Origin: CAXXXW01 sp963665555 | GTDB taxonomy: Bacteria; Pseudomonadota; Alphaproteobacteria; Thalassobaculales; Thalassobaculaceae | Assembly (NCBI GenBank): GCA_963665555.2 | Contig: OY762308.1 | Location: 930,001 to 994,000, forward strand | Direction of reading: 5' to 3' | Length of the DNA: 64,000 nt | In this document: positions 53,244-62,355 of the stretch, one piece after another | How positions within the stretch are numbered: position 1 is the first letter of the stretch | Layout of the letters: the number at the start of each line of letters is the position of its first letter | Program-made: the position numbers and the translations under genes | Notes under the pieces: model-generated | What the model was told of the DNA's origin: nothing | Database searches by the model: none | What the model saw: only the letters and a program-made list of their open reading frames with translations

Positions 53244-55262
53244 GTGCGGGTCGGGATCGAGGTCGGCGGGACCTTTACGGACCTGGTCGCCGTCGACGGG
53301 GCCGAGGTGTGGACCGCCAAGGTCCCCAGCACGCCGGCGCGGCCGGACGAGGGGGCCATGGCCGCCCTCGACGCCGCCGGGATCGACCCCGCGCGCGTCG
53401 AGGAGCTGGCGCACGGCTCCACCGTCGCCACCAACGCCGTGCTGGAGCGCAAGGGCGCGCGGGTCTGCCTGTTCGCGACGCGCGGCGCCCGCGACCTGCT
53501 GCTGCTCCAGCGCCACGACCGCGTCTCGATCTACGACCTGCGCTACCGCAAGCCGGAGCCGGTCGTGCCCCGCCGCGACACTTTCGAGATCGCCGAAAGG
53601 CTGGCTGCGGACGGTTCCGTCGTCGTCCCTTTCGACGAGGCGGCGGCGCGGGCGGTCGCGGCGCGCGCGCTGGCGGGCGGCGGCTACGAGGCGGCGGCGG
53701 TCTGCTTCCTGCATTCCTACGCCGACCCGTCGCACGAGCGGGCGATGGCGCGGGTGCTGGCCGAACTCGCCCCCGGTTTCCCCGTCACCTGTTCGAGCGA
53801 CGTGACGCGCGAGTTCCGCGAATACGAGCGCGCCTCGACGACGACGCTCGCGGCCTATGTGCGGCCGGCGGCGGCGGGATACGTGGCGCGGTTCTCGGCC
53901 GCGCTGGCGGCGCGGGGCTTCCGGGGCCGGCTCGGCGTCATGCAGTCGAACGGCGGGCGGATGCCGGCGGAGGCGGTGGCGCGCAACGCCATCGCGGCGC
54001 TGTTCTCCGGGCCGGCGGCGGGCGTGGTCGGCGCGGTCAGGGGGCTGGCCCCGGCGGGCTGGCGCGACCTGATCACGCTCGACATGGGCGGGACCAGCAC
54101 GGACGTCTCCCTGGTCGCCGACGGAAGGCCGGACCTAGCGGCGATGACGCGGATCGACGGGCTGCCGGTGAAGACGCCGGTGGTCGATATCGTCACGGTG
54201 GGGGCGGGCGGCGGCTCCATCGCCTGGGCGGACGATGGCGGCCTGCTGCGCGTCGGGCCGCGCTCGGCCGGCGCGACGCCCGGCCCGGCCTGCTACGGGC
54301 GCGGCGGCGCGGCGCCGACGGTGACGGACGCGCACCTGATCCGGGGGACGCTCGGCCCCGGCGATTTCCTCGGCGGCCGCATGGCGGTGGACGCCGGGGC
54401 CGCGCGCCGGGCCTACGCGCCGCTGGCCGAAAGGTTCGCCCTGTCGGCGGAGGAGATCGCCGACAGCGCGATCCGGCTCGCCGAGGCCAATATCGTGCGC
54501 GCGGTCCAGCGGGTCTCGACCGAGCGCGGGCGCGACCCGCGCGACTACGCGCTCGCGGCGTTCGGCGGGGCCGGGCCGCTGCACGCGGCGCGGGTGGCGG
54601 AGGACCTGGGAATCGCGACGGTGCTCGTCCCGCCCAACGCCGGCGTGCTGTCGGCGGCCGGCCTGCTGCTCTCCGACCATGTGCACTACCGGACGCGCAC
54701 AAGGCGCGCGCGCGTCGAGGAGGCGGCGATGGCGGACATCCGGGCGGCGCTGGCGGCGTTGCGCGCGGAGGCGGCCGACCGGCTCGCCGCGATGGGGATC
54801 GAGGCCGCCGCCTTCGCGCAGACGCTGGAGATGCGCTATGTCGGCCAGGCGTTCGAGGTGCCGGTCGATCTCGGCGGGACAGACCCGGCCGGGCTTTCGG
54901 CGGACGGGCTGGCGGGAATGTTCGCGGACGCCCATCGCCGGGCCTTCGCCTTCGCCAAGCCGCGCGGCGAGCCGTTCGAGGTCGTCTCCCTGCGCGTCGG
55001 CGCCATGGCCCCGCCGCCGCCGATGCCGCCCGTCCGCCCGCCGGAGGCCGCGGCCGGGGGCGGCCGGCGCGCCGCCCGGATCGTCGAGCGCGGCGCGGCG
55101 CTGGAGGCCGCGCGCCTGTCCCGCGCGGCGCTGTCCGACGCCCCGGAGGCCGGGCCGCTGCTGGTCGAGGACGTCAGTTCGACCGTCTACGTCCCGCCCG
55201 GCTGGACGGCGCGGCGCGACGCCTGGAGCAACATCGTCCTGACCCCGGAGGGCCGGCCGTGA
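53244..55262 (+). CDS. Hydantoinase/oxoprolinase A subunit (HyuA-type)
   Basis: ATP-dependent hydantoinase or 5-oxoprolinase subunit A. The 672 residues start at GTG 53244 with RVGIEVGGTFTDLVAVDG, the actin-like ATPase opening. The HGSTVATNAVLERKGA block, SSDVTREFREYERASTTTLAAYV, SGPAAGVVGAVRG, DMGGTSTDVSLV and GGAGPLHAARVAEDLG are all family signatures. Complete C-terminal domain with STVYVPPGWTARRDAWSN. It acts with the B subunit that follows, opening a cyclic amide (hydantoin, oxoproline, or N-methylhydantoin) with ATP; the exact substrate is not deducible. Confidence 0.93.
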   Translation: MRVGIEVGGTFTDLVAVDGAEVWTAKVPSTPARPDEGAMAALDAAGIDPARVEELAHGSTVATNAVLERKGARVCLFATRGARDLLLLQRHDRVSIYDLRYRKPEPVVPRRDTFEIAERLAADGSVVVPFDEAAARAVAARALAGGGYEAAAVCFLHSYADPSHERAMARVLAELAPGFPVTCSSDVTREFREYERASTTTLAAYVRPAAAGYVARFSAALAARGFRGRLGVMQSNGGRMPAEAVARNAIAALFSGPAAGVVGAVRGLAPAGWRDLITLDMGGTSTDVSLVADGRPDLAAMTRIDGLPVKTPVVDIVTVGAGGGSIAWADDGGLLRVGPRSAGATPGPACYGRGGAAPTVTDAHLIRGTLGPGDFLGGRMAVDAGAARRAYAPLAERFALSAEEIADSAIRLAEANIVRAVQRVSTERGRDPRDYALAAFGGAGPLHAARVAEDLGIATVLVPPNAGVLSAAGLLLSDHVHYRTRTRRARVEEAAMADIRAALAALRAEAADRLAAMGIEAAAFAQTLEMRYVGQAFEVPVDLGGTDPAGLSADGLAGMFADAHRRAFAFAKPRGEPFEVVSLRVGAMAPPPPMPPVRPPEAAAGGGRRAARIVERGAALEAARLSRAALSDAPEAGPLLVEDVSSTVYVPPGWTARRDAWSNIVLTPEGRP

Positions 55263-56911
55263 CCGAAACCGCCGAAACGAACGTTTCCCCCCTCGACCGG
55301 GCCGTCATCACCCGCGCGCTGGTCGCCGCCGCCGGCGAGATGGGCGCGAAGCTGGTCCGCTCCGCCCACTCCCCCGTGGTCCGCGAGGCGCAGGATTGCA
55401 GCGCCGCCATCCTGGACCGCGAGGGCCGCGTCGTCGCCCAGGCCGAGCTGATCCCGATCCAGCTCGGCTCGGTCACCCACACCTTCCGCGCCTGCCTGGA
55501 GCGCCACCCGCTCGACACGCTGCGGGAGGGGGACTTCCTGATCAACAACGACCCCTATTCGGGCGGCCAGCACCTGCCGGACATTTTCCTGTTCTCGCCG
55601 ATCTTCCTCGACGGCGCGCTGATCGGCGTGACGGCGACGGTGGTGCACCATATCGACCTCGGCGGCGGCGCGGCCGGCCTCAACCCGGAGGCGGGCGACA
55701 TCCACGAGGAGGGCATCCGCTTCCCGCCCTCGCTCTATTCCTTCGAGCGGGACTGGAACGGCGGCCCGTTCGAGCGGCTGGTGCGCGCCAATGTGCGGAT
55801 GCCCGACGCGACGATCGGCGACATCGACGCGCAGTTCGCCGCCAACGCCGTCGGCGGGGAGCGGCTGCGGGACCTCGCCCGGAAATACGGCAAGGCCACG
55901 CTGTTCGCCGCCATGGACGGGATGCTGGACTACTCCGAGCGGCGGGTGCGCGCCGCCATCGCCGCCGCGCCCGACGGGACCTGGACGGGCGAGGCCTGGC
56001 TCGACGACGACGGCGCGGGGAGCGGCCCCGTGCCGGTGCGCGCGACGCTGACCATCGCCGGCGACGCGCTCGTGGTCGATTTCGCGGGCACGGCGGAGCA
56101 GGTTCGCACCAACATCAACAGCCCCTTCGCCTCCACGGTCTCCTCGGCCGTCGCCTGCGCGAAGGCGGTGCTGACCGACCCGGACATCCCCTTCAACGAG
56201 GGGGCGGAGCGCGCGATCACGGTCACGGCCCCCTACGGCTCCATCGTCAACCCGAAGCCGCCCGCCCCGGTGCGCGCGCGCCTGCTGCCGAGCTACCGGG
56301 TCGTCAACGCGACGATGAACGCGCTGGCCAAGGCGGTGCCGGACCGGGCCATCGCCCCCGGCTTCGACACCACCACCGTCTGCTGCCTCGCCCATCGCGG
56401 GACGGAGGGGCACAACATCTACCTGGAGATTTTCGGCGGCGGCTACGGCGCCGGGCCGGACAACGACGGCTGCGACGCGGTGGACTCGATGCTGTCCAAC
56501 TGCTCGAACATCCCGATCGAGGCGATGGAGTCCGACTACCCCTTCTTCCGGGTGGAGGATTACAGCCTGCGTTCGGAGTCCGGCGGGGCCGGGCGCCGGC
56601 GCGGCGGGATGGGGTTCCAGCGGGCCTACCGCGTCCTCGCGCCGGATGTCGTGTTCGCCACCTACGGCGACAGGTTCCGGATTCCGCCGGAGGGCCTGTT
56701 CGGCGGCGGGCCGGGCGCGCGCGCCGAGACCTTCGTCGAGCGCGGCGGGCAGCGGATTCCGCTCAAGTCCAAGCAGAGCTTCGCGCTCGCGCCCGGCGAC
56801 CGGCTGGTGGTGCGGACCGGCGGGGGCGGCGGTTACGGCCCGCCAGGGGAGCGGGAGGCCGAACGCCGCGCGGCCGACGCGGCCGACGGGTTCTCGGCGA
56901 ACGCCGAATAA
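55259..56911 (+). CDS. Hydantoinase/oxoprolinase B subunit (HyuB-type)
   Basis: Partner subunit for the upstream HyuA. The 550 residues start at GTG 55259, overlapping the HyuA stop (GTGA). Family blocks: VREAQDCSAAILDREGRVV, the metal-binding FLINNDPYSGGQHLPDIF, VVHHIDLGGGAAGLNPEAGDI, DFAGTAEQVRTNINSPFAST, SESGGAGRRRGGMGF and GGGGGYGPPGEREAE. In characterised pairs the B subunit carries out the ring-opening step on the activated intermediate. No racemase or carbamoylase is seen in the operon. Confidence 0.93.
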   Translation: MTETAETNVSPLDRAVITRALVAAAGEMGAKLVRSAHSPVVREAQDCSAAILDREGRVVAQAELIPIQLGSVTHTFRACLERHPLDTLREGDFLINNDPYSGGQHLPDIFLFSPIFLDGALIGVTATVVHHIDLGGGAAGLNPEAGDIHEEGIRFPPSLYSFERDWNGGPFERLVRANVRMPDATIGDIDAQFAANAVGGERLRDLARKYGKATLFAAMDGMLDYSERRVRAAIAAAPDGTWTGEAWLDDDGAGSGPVPVRATLTIAGDALVVDFAGTAEQVRTNINSPFASTVSSAVACAKAVLTDPDIPFNEGAERAITVTAPYGSIVNPKPPAPVRARLLPSYRVVNATMNALAKAVPDRAIAPGFDTTTVCCLAHRGTEGHNIYLEIFGGGYGAGPDNDGCDAVDSMLSNCSNIPIEAMESDYPFFRVEDYSLRSESGGAGRRRGGMGFQRAYRVLAPDVVFATYGDRFRIPPEGLFGGGPGARAETFVERGGQRIPLKSKQSFALAPGDRLVVRTGGGGGYGPPGEREAERRAADAADGFSANAE

Positions 56912-57053
56912 CCGGGCGCGGCGGGCGGCGCGGCCCGCCGGCCCAATCGGAAACGCGATATGGGGCCGGCGGCCCGGCAAACCGCTTCCGGCGCGCGCGC
57001 GGACATGGGAACATGGCCGCCTGGACGACCGGGAAACCGCCGCGGAGGGCGCG

Positions 57054-58151
57054 ATGGACGTGGGCCTGCAGATGGTCTTCACCAAATACGGCTGCGAGGA
57101 AAGCGTCACCGACGCGCAGGTGTGGGACGAGGAGTTGCGGATCGCCGCCATCGCGGCCGACAGCGGGTTCGACTGCCTGTGGGCGGTGGAGCACCATTTC
57201 CGGGACTACTCCTTCTGCCCCGACAATCTGCAGCTGATGGCCTACCTGGCGGCGAAGCACCCGGACATCGACCTCGGCACCGCCGCCGTCATCCTGCCCT
57301 GGCAGGACCCGCTCAGAGTGGCGGAGCGCGCCGCGATCCTCGACCAGCTGTCCGGCGGGCGGCTGCGGCTCGGCGTCGGGCGCGGGCTGGCGCGGCGCGA
57401 ATTCGAGGGCTTCCGCGCGACGATGACGGAATCGCGCGGCCGTTTCGACGAGGCCGCCGCCATGATCCTCGACGCGCTGCGGAACGGCTGGATGGAGGGC
57501 GAGGGGCCGTTCTACCCCCAGCCCAGGGTGGAAATCCGCCCGCGCCCGGTCCACCCGATCGACGGGCGCGTCTACGCCGTCGCCTCCAGCGAGGACTCGG
57601 TGGTCTCGGCCGCGAAGCTGAAGGGCCGGATGGTGATGTTCGCCGACCGGCCGTGGGAGCGCCGCCTGCCGCAGATCCAGCAGCACGCGCGGCTGTTCCG
57701 GGAGATGCACGACGAGCCGGGGCCGCCGCCGCTCACCGCCGATTTCTGCGTCTGCACGCCGACCATGGACGGCGCGGAGGAATTGAGCCGGCAATACATG
57801 GGAACCTTCGTGTACAGCAACTACGACCACTACGAGTTGCTGGGCGAGCATTTCTCGAAGGTGAAGGGCTACGATTCCTACGCCGCCAAGGTGGAGGTGG
57901 CGAAAGAGGTCGGGATCGAGGGCATGGTGGACGGGTTCATGCAGGCCGCCGTCTGGGGCACGCCGGACCGCATCCTGCGCGAATTCGAGCGGCGGCGCGA
58001 GATTATCGGCGAATTCGAACTCGCCACCTCGTTCCGCTTCGGCGGCATCCCCCTCGAACTCGCCGAGCAATCCATAAACCTGTTCTCCAGGGAGGTCCTG
58101 CCGGTCCTCAAGGCCTGGGAGGACGAGGCGGTCGGGCAGGCGGCCCAGTAG
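57054..58151 (+). CDS. LLM class flavin-dependent oxidoreductase
   Basis: Luciferase-like monooxygenase fold enzyme using FMN. The 365 residues start DVGLQMVFTKYGCEESVTDAQ (after MDV) with WAVEHHFRDYSFCPD in the active-site region, ILDQLSGGRLRLGVGRGLARREFEGF and SFRFGGIPLELAEQSINLFSREVLP at the end. GGAGGG precedes ATG 57054. Such enzymes oxidise alkanes, aldehydes, sulfur compounds or heterocycles with reduced flavin from a reductase. A flavin reductase gene is not adjacent. It lies between hydantoinase and deacylase genes and may prepare heterocycles for opening (inference). Confidence 0.88.
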   Translation: MDVGLQMVFTKYGCEESVTDAQVWDEELRIAAIAADSGFDCLWAVEHHFRDYSFCPDNLQLMAYLAAKHPDIDLGTAAVILPWQDPLRVAERAAILDQLSGGRLRLGVGRGLARREFEGFRATMTESRGRFDEAAAMILDALRNGWMEGEGPFYPQPRVEIRPRPVHPIDGRVYAVASSEDSVVSAAKLKGRMVMFADRPWERRLPQIQQHARLFREMHDEPGPPPLTADFCVCTPTMDGAEELSRQYMGTFVYSNYDHYELLGEHFSKVKGYDSYAAKVEVAKEVGIEGMVDGFMQAAVWGTPDRILREFERRREIIGEFELATSFRFGGIPLELAEQSINLFSREVLPVLKAWEDEAVGQAAQ

Positions 58152-58206
58152 CGCGCCGGCGCGGCCGCCGCCGAAGCCGGAGACAATCCGAAAAGAGGAG
58201 ACCGGG

Positions 58207-59919
58207 ATGTACGATCTTGCCATTCGCAACGCCCGCATCGCGGACGGGCTGGGCAACCCGCTGGTCGAGGGCGACCTGACGGTGAAGGACGGGCGCGTCG
58301 CCGCCGTCGGCGCGGCGCCGGACGCGGCCAGGGAGACCGTGGACGCCGGCGGCCTTGTGCTGGCGCCCGGCGCGATCGACCTGCACACGCATTACGACGC
58401 GCAGCTGACCTGGGACTCGACGGCCTCGCCCTCGCCGGCGCTGGGCGTGACGACGGTGGTGATCGGCAATTGCGGCTTCGGCGTCGCGCCGGCCCCGCCG
58501 CACCGGCGCGACTCCATCGTCGCCAACCTCGCCGAGGTCGAGGGGATGTCGCTCGACTCGCTGAAGGCGGGAATGGATTTCGGCTACGAGAGCTTCGGCG
58601 AATACCTGGAGCTGCTGCGCCGCAAGGGCGTGTACCCCAATGTCGCCTGCCTCGCCTCGCACACGGTGATGCGCACCGCCGTGATGGGCGACGAGGGGTC
58701 CGAGCGGCCCTCGACGCCGGAGGAGCTGGCGCGAATGAAGGCCCTCCTGCGCGAGGCGCTGGACGCCGGCGCCGTCGGCCTCGCGTCGTCGAGCAACGAG
58801 AACCATCGCGGCGCGGGCGGCATCCCGATCGCGTCGCGCCTCGCCGACGACGACGAGTTCCGCGCGCTGGTCGAGGTGCTGGCGGATTACGACCACGGCG
58901 TCTTCATGGCCACCTTCGGGGAGATGCACTCGATCCCGTTCCTGGAGGAACTCTGCCGGATCGGCGGCAAGCCCGGCCTCTACGCGCCGCATTTCCACTT
59001 CGCGCACCAGCCGGACCGGGCCGCGAACATCATGCGGATGGCCGAGGACGCGCGCCGGCGCGGCGTGCCGGTGTACACGCAGGGTTCGTGCCAGCCGCTG
59101 AGCCTCACCTTCACGCTGGACAAGGCCTACATCCTGAAGGCGATGTCGCCCTGGCCGGCCACCGAGGACCACGGCGAACTCAGGAAGATCTTCAACGATT
59201 CCTCCTTCCGCGACGCCTTCCGGCGCACGCTGGCGGCGCCCGACTCCCAGCACATCTTCAAGGGCCGCTGGGACTGGGTGCCGATCGCGGTCTGCGAACT
59301 GGAGAAGAACCGGGACCTGGTGGGCCGCACGATCGCCGAAATCGCCGCGGAGCGCGGGGCCGACCCGCTCGACACCTTCCTCGACATCGGGCTGGAGGAG
59401 GACTTCGCGACCCGCTTCACCTTCTACATGCTGAACATGGACGAGGACGGCGTGGCGGAGATCATCGCCAACGACGGCACGCTGATCAGCCTGTCGGACG
59501 CGGGCGCCCACAACTCGCTGCTGTGCGACGCCGGCTACGCAATGCACCTGTACGGCCACTGGGCGCGGGACAAGGGGCTGTTCGACCTGCCGACCGCGAT
59601 CCGCAAGGTGACGAGCGACCCGGCCGACGTGTACGGCATCGTCGATCGCGGCCGGCTGGTTCCCGGGGCCTGGGCCGACATGATCCTGTTCGATCCCGAC
59701 ACGATCCATGTCACCCGGATGAGCCGGCATTTCGACCTGCCGGCGGGCGGCGAGCGCCTGCTGCGCGAGGCGCCGGGGCTGAAGGGCACCTGGGTCAACG
59801 GCGTGCGCGTCTTCGACGGCGAGACCTATGTCGAGACCGCGCCGCCGGGCCATGTGCTGACCCGCTTCTCCGGCGCCGCGCCGTCGCTGGGCATGGCGCG
59901 GGCCAAGGCCGCCGAGTAG
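58207..59919 (+). CDS. N-acyl-D-amino-acid deacylase (D-aminoacylase)
   Basis: Zinc amidohydrolase releasing D-amino acids from N-acyl forms. The 570 residues begin with the urease-like beta sandwich, then the barrel with the metal-binding APGAIDLHTHYDAQLTWD (H-x-H near residue 60) and the conserved cysteine in IGNCGFGVAP. The region GAHNSLLCDAGYAMHLYG carries the catalytic aspartate area (SLSDAGAHN). The C-terminal barrel exit LVPGAWADMILFDPDTI is typical. GAGGAGA precedes ATG 58207. Fits the hydantoinase operon: an opened ureide or N-acyl amino acid would be a natural substrate. Confidence 0.9.
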   Translation: MYDLAIRNARIADGLGNPLVEGDLTVKDGRVAAVGAAPDAARETVDAGGLVLAPGAIDLHTHYDAQLTWDSTASPSPALGVTTVVIGNCGFGVAPAPPHRRDSIVANLAEVEGMSLDSLKAGMDFGYESFGEYLELLRRKGVYPNVACLASHTVMRTAVMGDEGSERPSTPEELARMKALLREALDAGAVGLASSSNENHRGAGGIPIASRLADDDEFRALVEVLADYDHGVFMATFGEMHSIPFLEELCRIGGKPGLYAPHFHFAHQPDRAANIMRMAEDARRRGVPVYTQGSCQPLSLTFTLDKAYILKAMSPWPATEDHGELRKIFNDSSFRDAFRRTLAAPDSQHIFKGRWDWVPIAVCELEKNRDLVGRTIAEIAAERGADPLDTFLDIGLEEDFATRFTFYMLNMDEDGVAEIIANDGTLISLSDAGAHNSLLCDAGYAMHLYGHWARDKGLFDLPTAIRKVTSDPADVYGIVDRGRLVPGAWADMILFDPDTIHVTRMSRHFDLPAGGERLLREAPGLKGTWVNGVRVFDGETYVETAPPGHVLTRFSGAAPSLGMARAKAAE

Positions 59920-59945
59920 CGGGCGCGGGAAAGGGGGAGGAGGAC

Positions 59946-60836
59946 ATGACGACGGGCGAACTGGCGGCGATCCGCGAACTCCTGACCTCGCGGCCGAAAC
60001 CGGAAAACCCGACGGTGGAGGAACTGCGCGGGCGGCTCGAAAAGCTGGCGGACTACCTGCCGGCGCCGGACGATCTCGTCGAGGAGAAGACGGACGCGGG
60101 CGGGGTTCCGGCCGCCTTCGTCTCCGCCCCCGGCGCCGATCCCGGCCGCCATGTCCTCTACCTCCACGGCGGCGGCTACGTCATCGGGAGCGTGGCGACG
60201 CACCGGACGCTGACCCACGGCCTTTCGAGGGCGTCGGGCGCGCGCGTGCTTTCGCTGGACTACCGCCTCGCGCCGGAGCACCCGTTCCCGGCGGCGGTCG
60301 AGGACGCCGTGGCGGGATACCGCTGGCTGCTCGACCGGGGCGCCGATCCCGGCCGGATCGCCGTCGCCGGCGATTCGGCCGGCGGCGGGCTGGCGGTCGC
60401 GGCGATGCTGGCGGCCCGCGCGCGCGGCCTGCCGCTCCCGGCGGCGGCGGTGTGCTTCTCGCCCTGGGTCGACATGGAGGGGCTGGGCGAAAGCATGGAG
60501 ACGCGGGCGGCGGTCGATCCCATGGTCCAGAAGGAGGGGCTGCTCTGGTACGCCGGCCTCTATCTCGGCGGCGCCGACCCGCGCGACCCGCTCGCCGCCC
60601 CGCTGTACGCCGACCTCGCGGGCCTGCCGCCGGTCCTGGTCCAGGCGGGCGACGCCGAGACCCTGCTCGACGACTCGACCCGGCTGGCCGCCCGCCTGCG
60701 CGCGGCGGGGACCGAGGTCGAACTCGATGTCTGGCCGGACATGATCCACGTCTGGCAACTCTTCGCCCCCATCCTCTCCGAGGGCCGCGCGGCGGTGGAG
60801 AAGGCGGGGAGGTTCATCGCCCGGCGCATCGGGTAA
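59946..60836 (+). CDS. Alpha/beta hydrolase, HSL-like esterase
   Basis: Hormone-sensitive-lipase-type esterase of 296 residues. The oxyanion motif HGGGYVIGS is at about residue 75, the serine nucleophile in GDSAGGG at about 142, the aspartate in QAGDAETLLDDS (about 240) and the histidine in WPDMIHVWQLF (about 265). LSLDYRLAPEHPFPAAVEDAV is the standard family block. GGGGGAGGAGGAC immediately precedes ATG 59946. Would cleave short-chain acyl esters; likely the last gene of the hydantoinase-deacylase operon. Confidence 0.9.
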   Translation: MTTGELAAIRELLTSRPKPENPTVEELRGRLEKLADYLPAPDDLVEEKTDAGGVPAAFVSAPGADPGRHVLYLHGGGYVIGSVATHRTLTHGLSRASGARVLSLDYRLAPEHPFPAAVEDAVAGYRWLLDRGADPGRIAVAGDSAGGGLAVAAMLAARARGLPLPAAAVCFSPWVDMEGLGESMETRAAVDPMVQKEGLLWYAGLYLGGADPRDPLAAPLYADLAGLPPVLVQAGDAETLLDDSTRLAARLRAAGTEVELDVWPDMIHVWQLFAPILSEGRAAVEKAGRFIARRIG

Positions 60837-60862
60837 GGCGCGGCGGGCGGGCGGCCGCGTTG

Positions 60863-60892
60863 TTGCGGGCGAAAAACGCGGGAGCGCATAAT
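60863..60892 (+). promoter_or_regulatory. Candidate promoter of the two-TM protein gene
   Basis: TTGCGG (60863-60868), 18-base spacer, CATAAT (60887-60892). This makes a 160-base leader before ATG 61063, GC-rich with a GGGGC..GCCCC hairpin near 60905. A small ORF beginning ATG 60891 overlaps this -10 and is unlikely to be real. Confidence 0.35.
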
Positions 60893-61062
60893 GGGGGAGC
60901 GCAAGGGGCCGGCAAGCCCCGGGGAGTCCTCGGAAGACGGAAAGGAGGCGCCGGCCGGCGCGCGCCGCGGAGCCGCTTCCGGGAGCGCTTCCGACATCGA
61001 CGCCGTTACGGACACGCACAAGCCCAGACGACCGATTCCGCCACGCCCCAGGGACGAGCCCG

Positions 61063-61608
61063 ATGACGGACCAACTCGATGACCGCAACTACGATCTCCT
61101 TTTCGGCGTCCGCCGGTCGGTGCGCTACCACAACCACCGCCGCCGGTTCTACGAGCTCTGGAACACGGCGACGGTGACGGCGGCGGCCGTGGGCGGCTCC
61201 TCGGCGGTCGCGTCCTTCGTCGCCGGGTTGCCGCCCGCGTGGACCTGGCTGCCCGTGGCGCTCGCGGGCTTCGTCGCCTTGCTGGGCGCGGTGGACCTGT
61301 CCGTCGGGACGGCGCGCCGGGCCAACCAGCACGCCGAACTGGCGCGCGAATTCATCGGGCTGGAGAAGAGTTACGCGCGCGGCCGGAACCTCGACGACGA
61401 CGAGTTCGCGGCGTTGACCCGCCAGCGCCTCGAGATCGAGTCGCGCGAGCCGCCGCCGCTGCGCCTGCTCGACACGATGTGCCATTTCGAGCTTCTCACC
61501 GCCTTGGGCGACGATGTCGCGCGGCATCCGCGCATCCCCTGGTTCCGCCGGATGCTCGCCAACTGGATCAGCCAGACCGGCTACGCGCGGCGGCTGGCCG
61601 GAACGTAG
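61063..61608 (+). CDS. Two-transmembrane protein, SLATT-like
   Basis: The 181-residue protein starts with a charged helix (DDRNYDLLFGVRRSVRYHNHRRRFYE), two hydrophobic helices (about 34-55 and 62-82, ATVTAAAVGGSSAVASFVAG and WLPVALAGFVALLGAVDL) and a C-terminal cytoplasmic helix region with an aromatic end (WFRRMLANWISQTGYARRL). This layout is that of SLATT-domain proteins, some of which are membrane effectors in nucleotide-activated defence; a standalone copy as here is not evidence of defence. No nucleotide cyclase or sensor is nearby. ATG 61063 has only a weak ribosome site. Function not established. Confidence 0.55.
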   Translation: MTDQLDDRNYDLLFGVRRSVRYHNHRRRFYELWNTATVTAAAVGGSSAVASFVAGLPPAWTWLPVALAGFVALLGAVDLSVGTARRANQHAELAREFIGLEKSYARGRNLDDDEFAALTRQRLEIESREPPPLRLLDTMCHFELLTALGDDVARHPRIPWFRRMLANWISQTGYARRLAGT

Positions 61609-61626
61609 CGCCGGCCGCGCCTTCGC

Positions 61627-61655
61627 TTGCCGGGGCGGGCGGGCGCCGGTATAAG
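61627..61655 (+). promoter_or_regulatory. Promoter of ndk
   Basis: TTGCCG (61627-61632), exactly 17 bases, TATAAG (61650-61655), 66 bases before ATG 61722. A very good match, similar in form to the promoter-like sequence at 41213-41241. Confidence 0.5.
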
Positions 61656-61721
61656 GCGCGCCGCGCGGGGCGGCTTTCGCGCCCCGAACGCGATCCTTCC
61701 CCAGGCGAGGCGGACCCCTCC

Positions 61722-62144
61722 ATGGCCATCGAGCGCACCTTCTCCATTATCAAGCCGGACGCGACCGCCGGCAACGTCACCGGCGCGATAAACAAGGCGA
61801 TCGAGGAGGCGGGGCTTCGCATCGTCGCCCAGCGGCGGATCCGCATGACCCGCGCCGAGGCCGAGCGCTTCTACGCCGTCCACGCCGAGCGGCCGTTCTA
61901 CGGCGAACTGGTCGCGTTCATGACCTCCGGCCCCGTCGTCGTCCAGGTGCTGGAGGGCGAGAACGCCGTCGCGCGCTACCGCGAGGTTATGGGCGCCACC
62001 GACCCGGCCGACGCGGCGGAGGGGACGATCCGCAAGCTTTTCGCCCGGAGCGTCGGCGAGAACTCGGTCCACGGCTCCGACGCGCCGGAAACGGCGGCCG
62101 CGGAAATCGCCCAGTTCTTCGGCGAGGCCGAGATCGTCGGCTGA
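61722..62144 (+). CDS. ndk: Nucleoside diphosphate kinase
   Basis: Phosphate exchanger that keeps nucleoside triphosphate pools balanced. The 140 residues are the family norm. RTFSIIKPDATAGNVTG opens the protein and the phospho-histidine is in ENSVHGSDAPETA (H about residue 117). Convergent with the cytochrome oxidase subunit gene. A likely promoter lies at 61627. Confidence 0.97.
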   Translation: MAIERTFSIIKPDATAGNVTGAINKAIEEAGLRIVAQRRIRMTRAEAERFYAVHAERPFYGELVAFMTSGPVVVQVLEGENAVARYREVMGATDPADAAEGTIRKLFARSVGENSVHGSDAPETAAAEIAQFFGEAEIVG

Positions 62145-62203
62145 CCGGGGCGGCTGACGGTGGCGGCCGAGCGGCGCGGCCCCGGCGGGCGGCCGCGCGC
62201 CGC

Positions 62204-62341
62204 TCAGACGACCAGCCAGGTCAGCAGCAGCAGCGTGACCACGATCAGGACGATGGAGACCTTGAACAGGGTCATCACCCCGTCGTAGGACGCCTTGTGC
62301 TCGCGGTAGTCGGGATCGTCCTTGGTGTGCTCGGCGGCCAT
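62204..62341 (-). CDS. aa3-type cytochrome c oxidase subunit IV-like small membrane protein
   Basis: Only 45 residues: a soluble start MAAEHTKDDPDYREHKASYDGV and one membrane segment (TLFKVSIVLIVVTLLLLTWLVV). The YDGV(M)TLFK entry to the helix and the length fit the alphaproteobacterial aa3-type oxidase subunit IV family. This subunit packs against the core oxidase and may assist assembly. No coxAB genes are nearby, but single copies next to ndk/purN occur in relatives. ATG 62341 is 14 bases from the purN stop on the same strand. Confidence 0.75.
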   Translation of the reverse strand: MAAEHTKDDPDYREHKASYDGVMTLFKVSIVLIVVTLLLLTWLVV

Positions 62342-62355
62342 GGTCCGGCTCTCCG

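Noticed and set aside
60891..61082. Small ORF of 63 residues before the two-TM protein
   Set aside because: Its ATG overlaps a likely -10 sequence, composition is low complexity, and it overlaps the next start without a ribosome site.
61063..61608. Defence system centred on the SLATT-like protein
   Set aside because: No cyclase, sensor or nuclease partner nearby; neighbours are ndk and an esterase operon.
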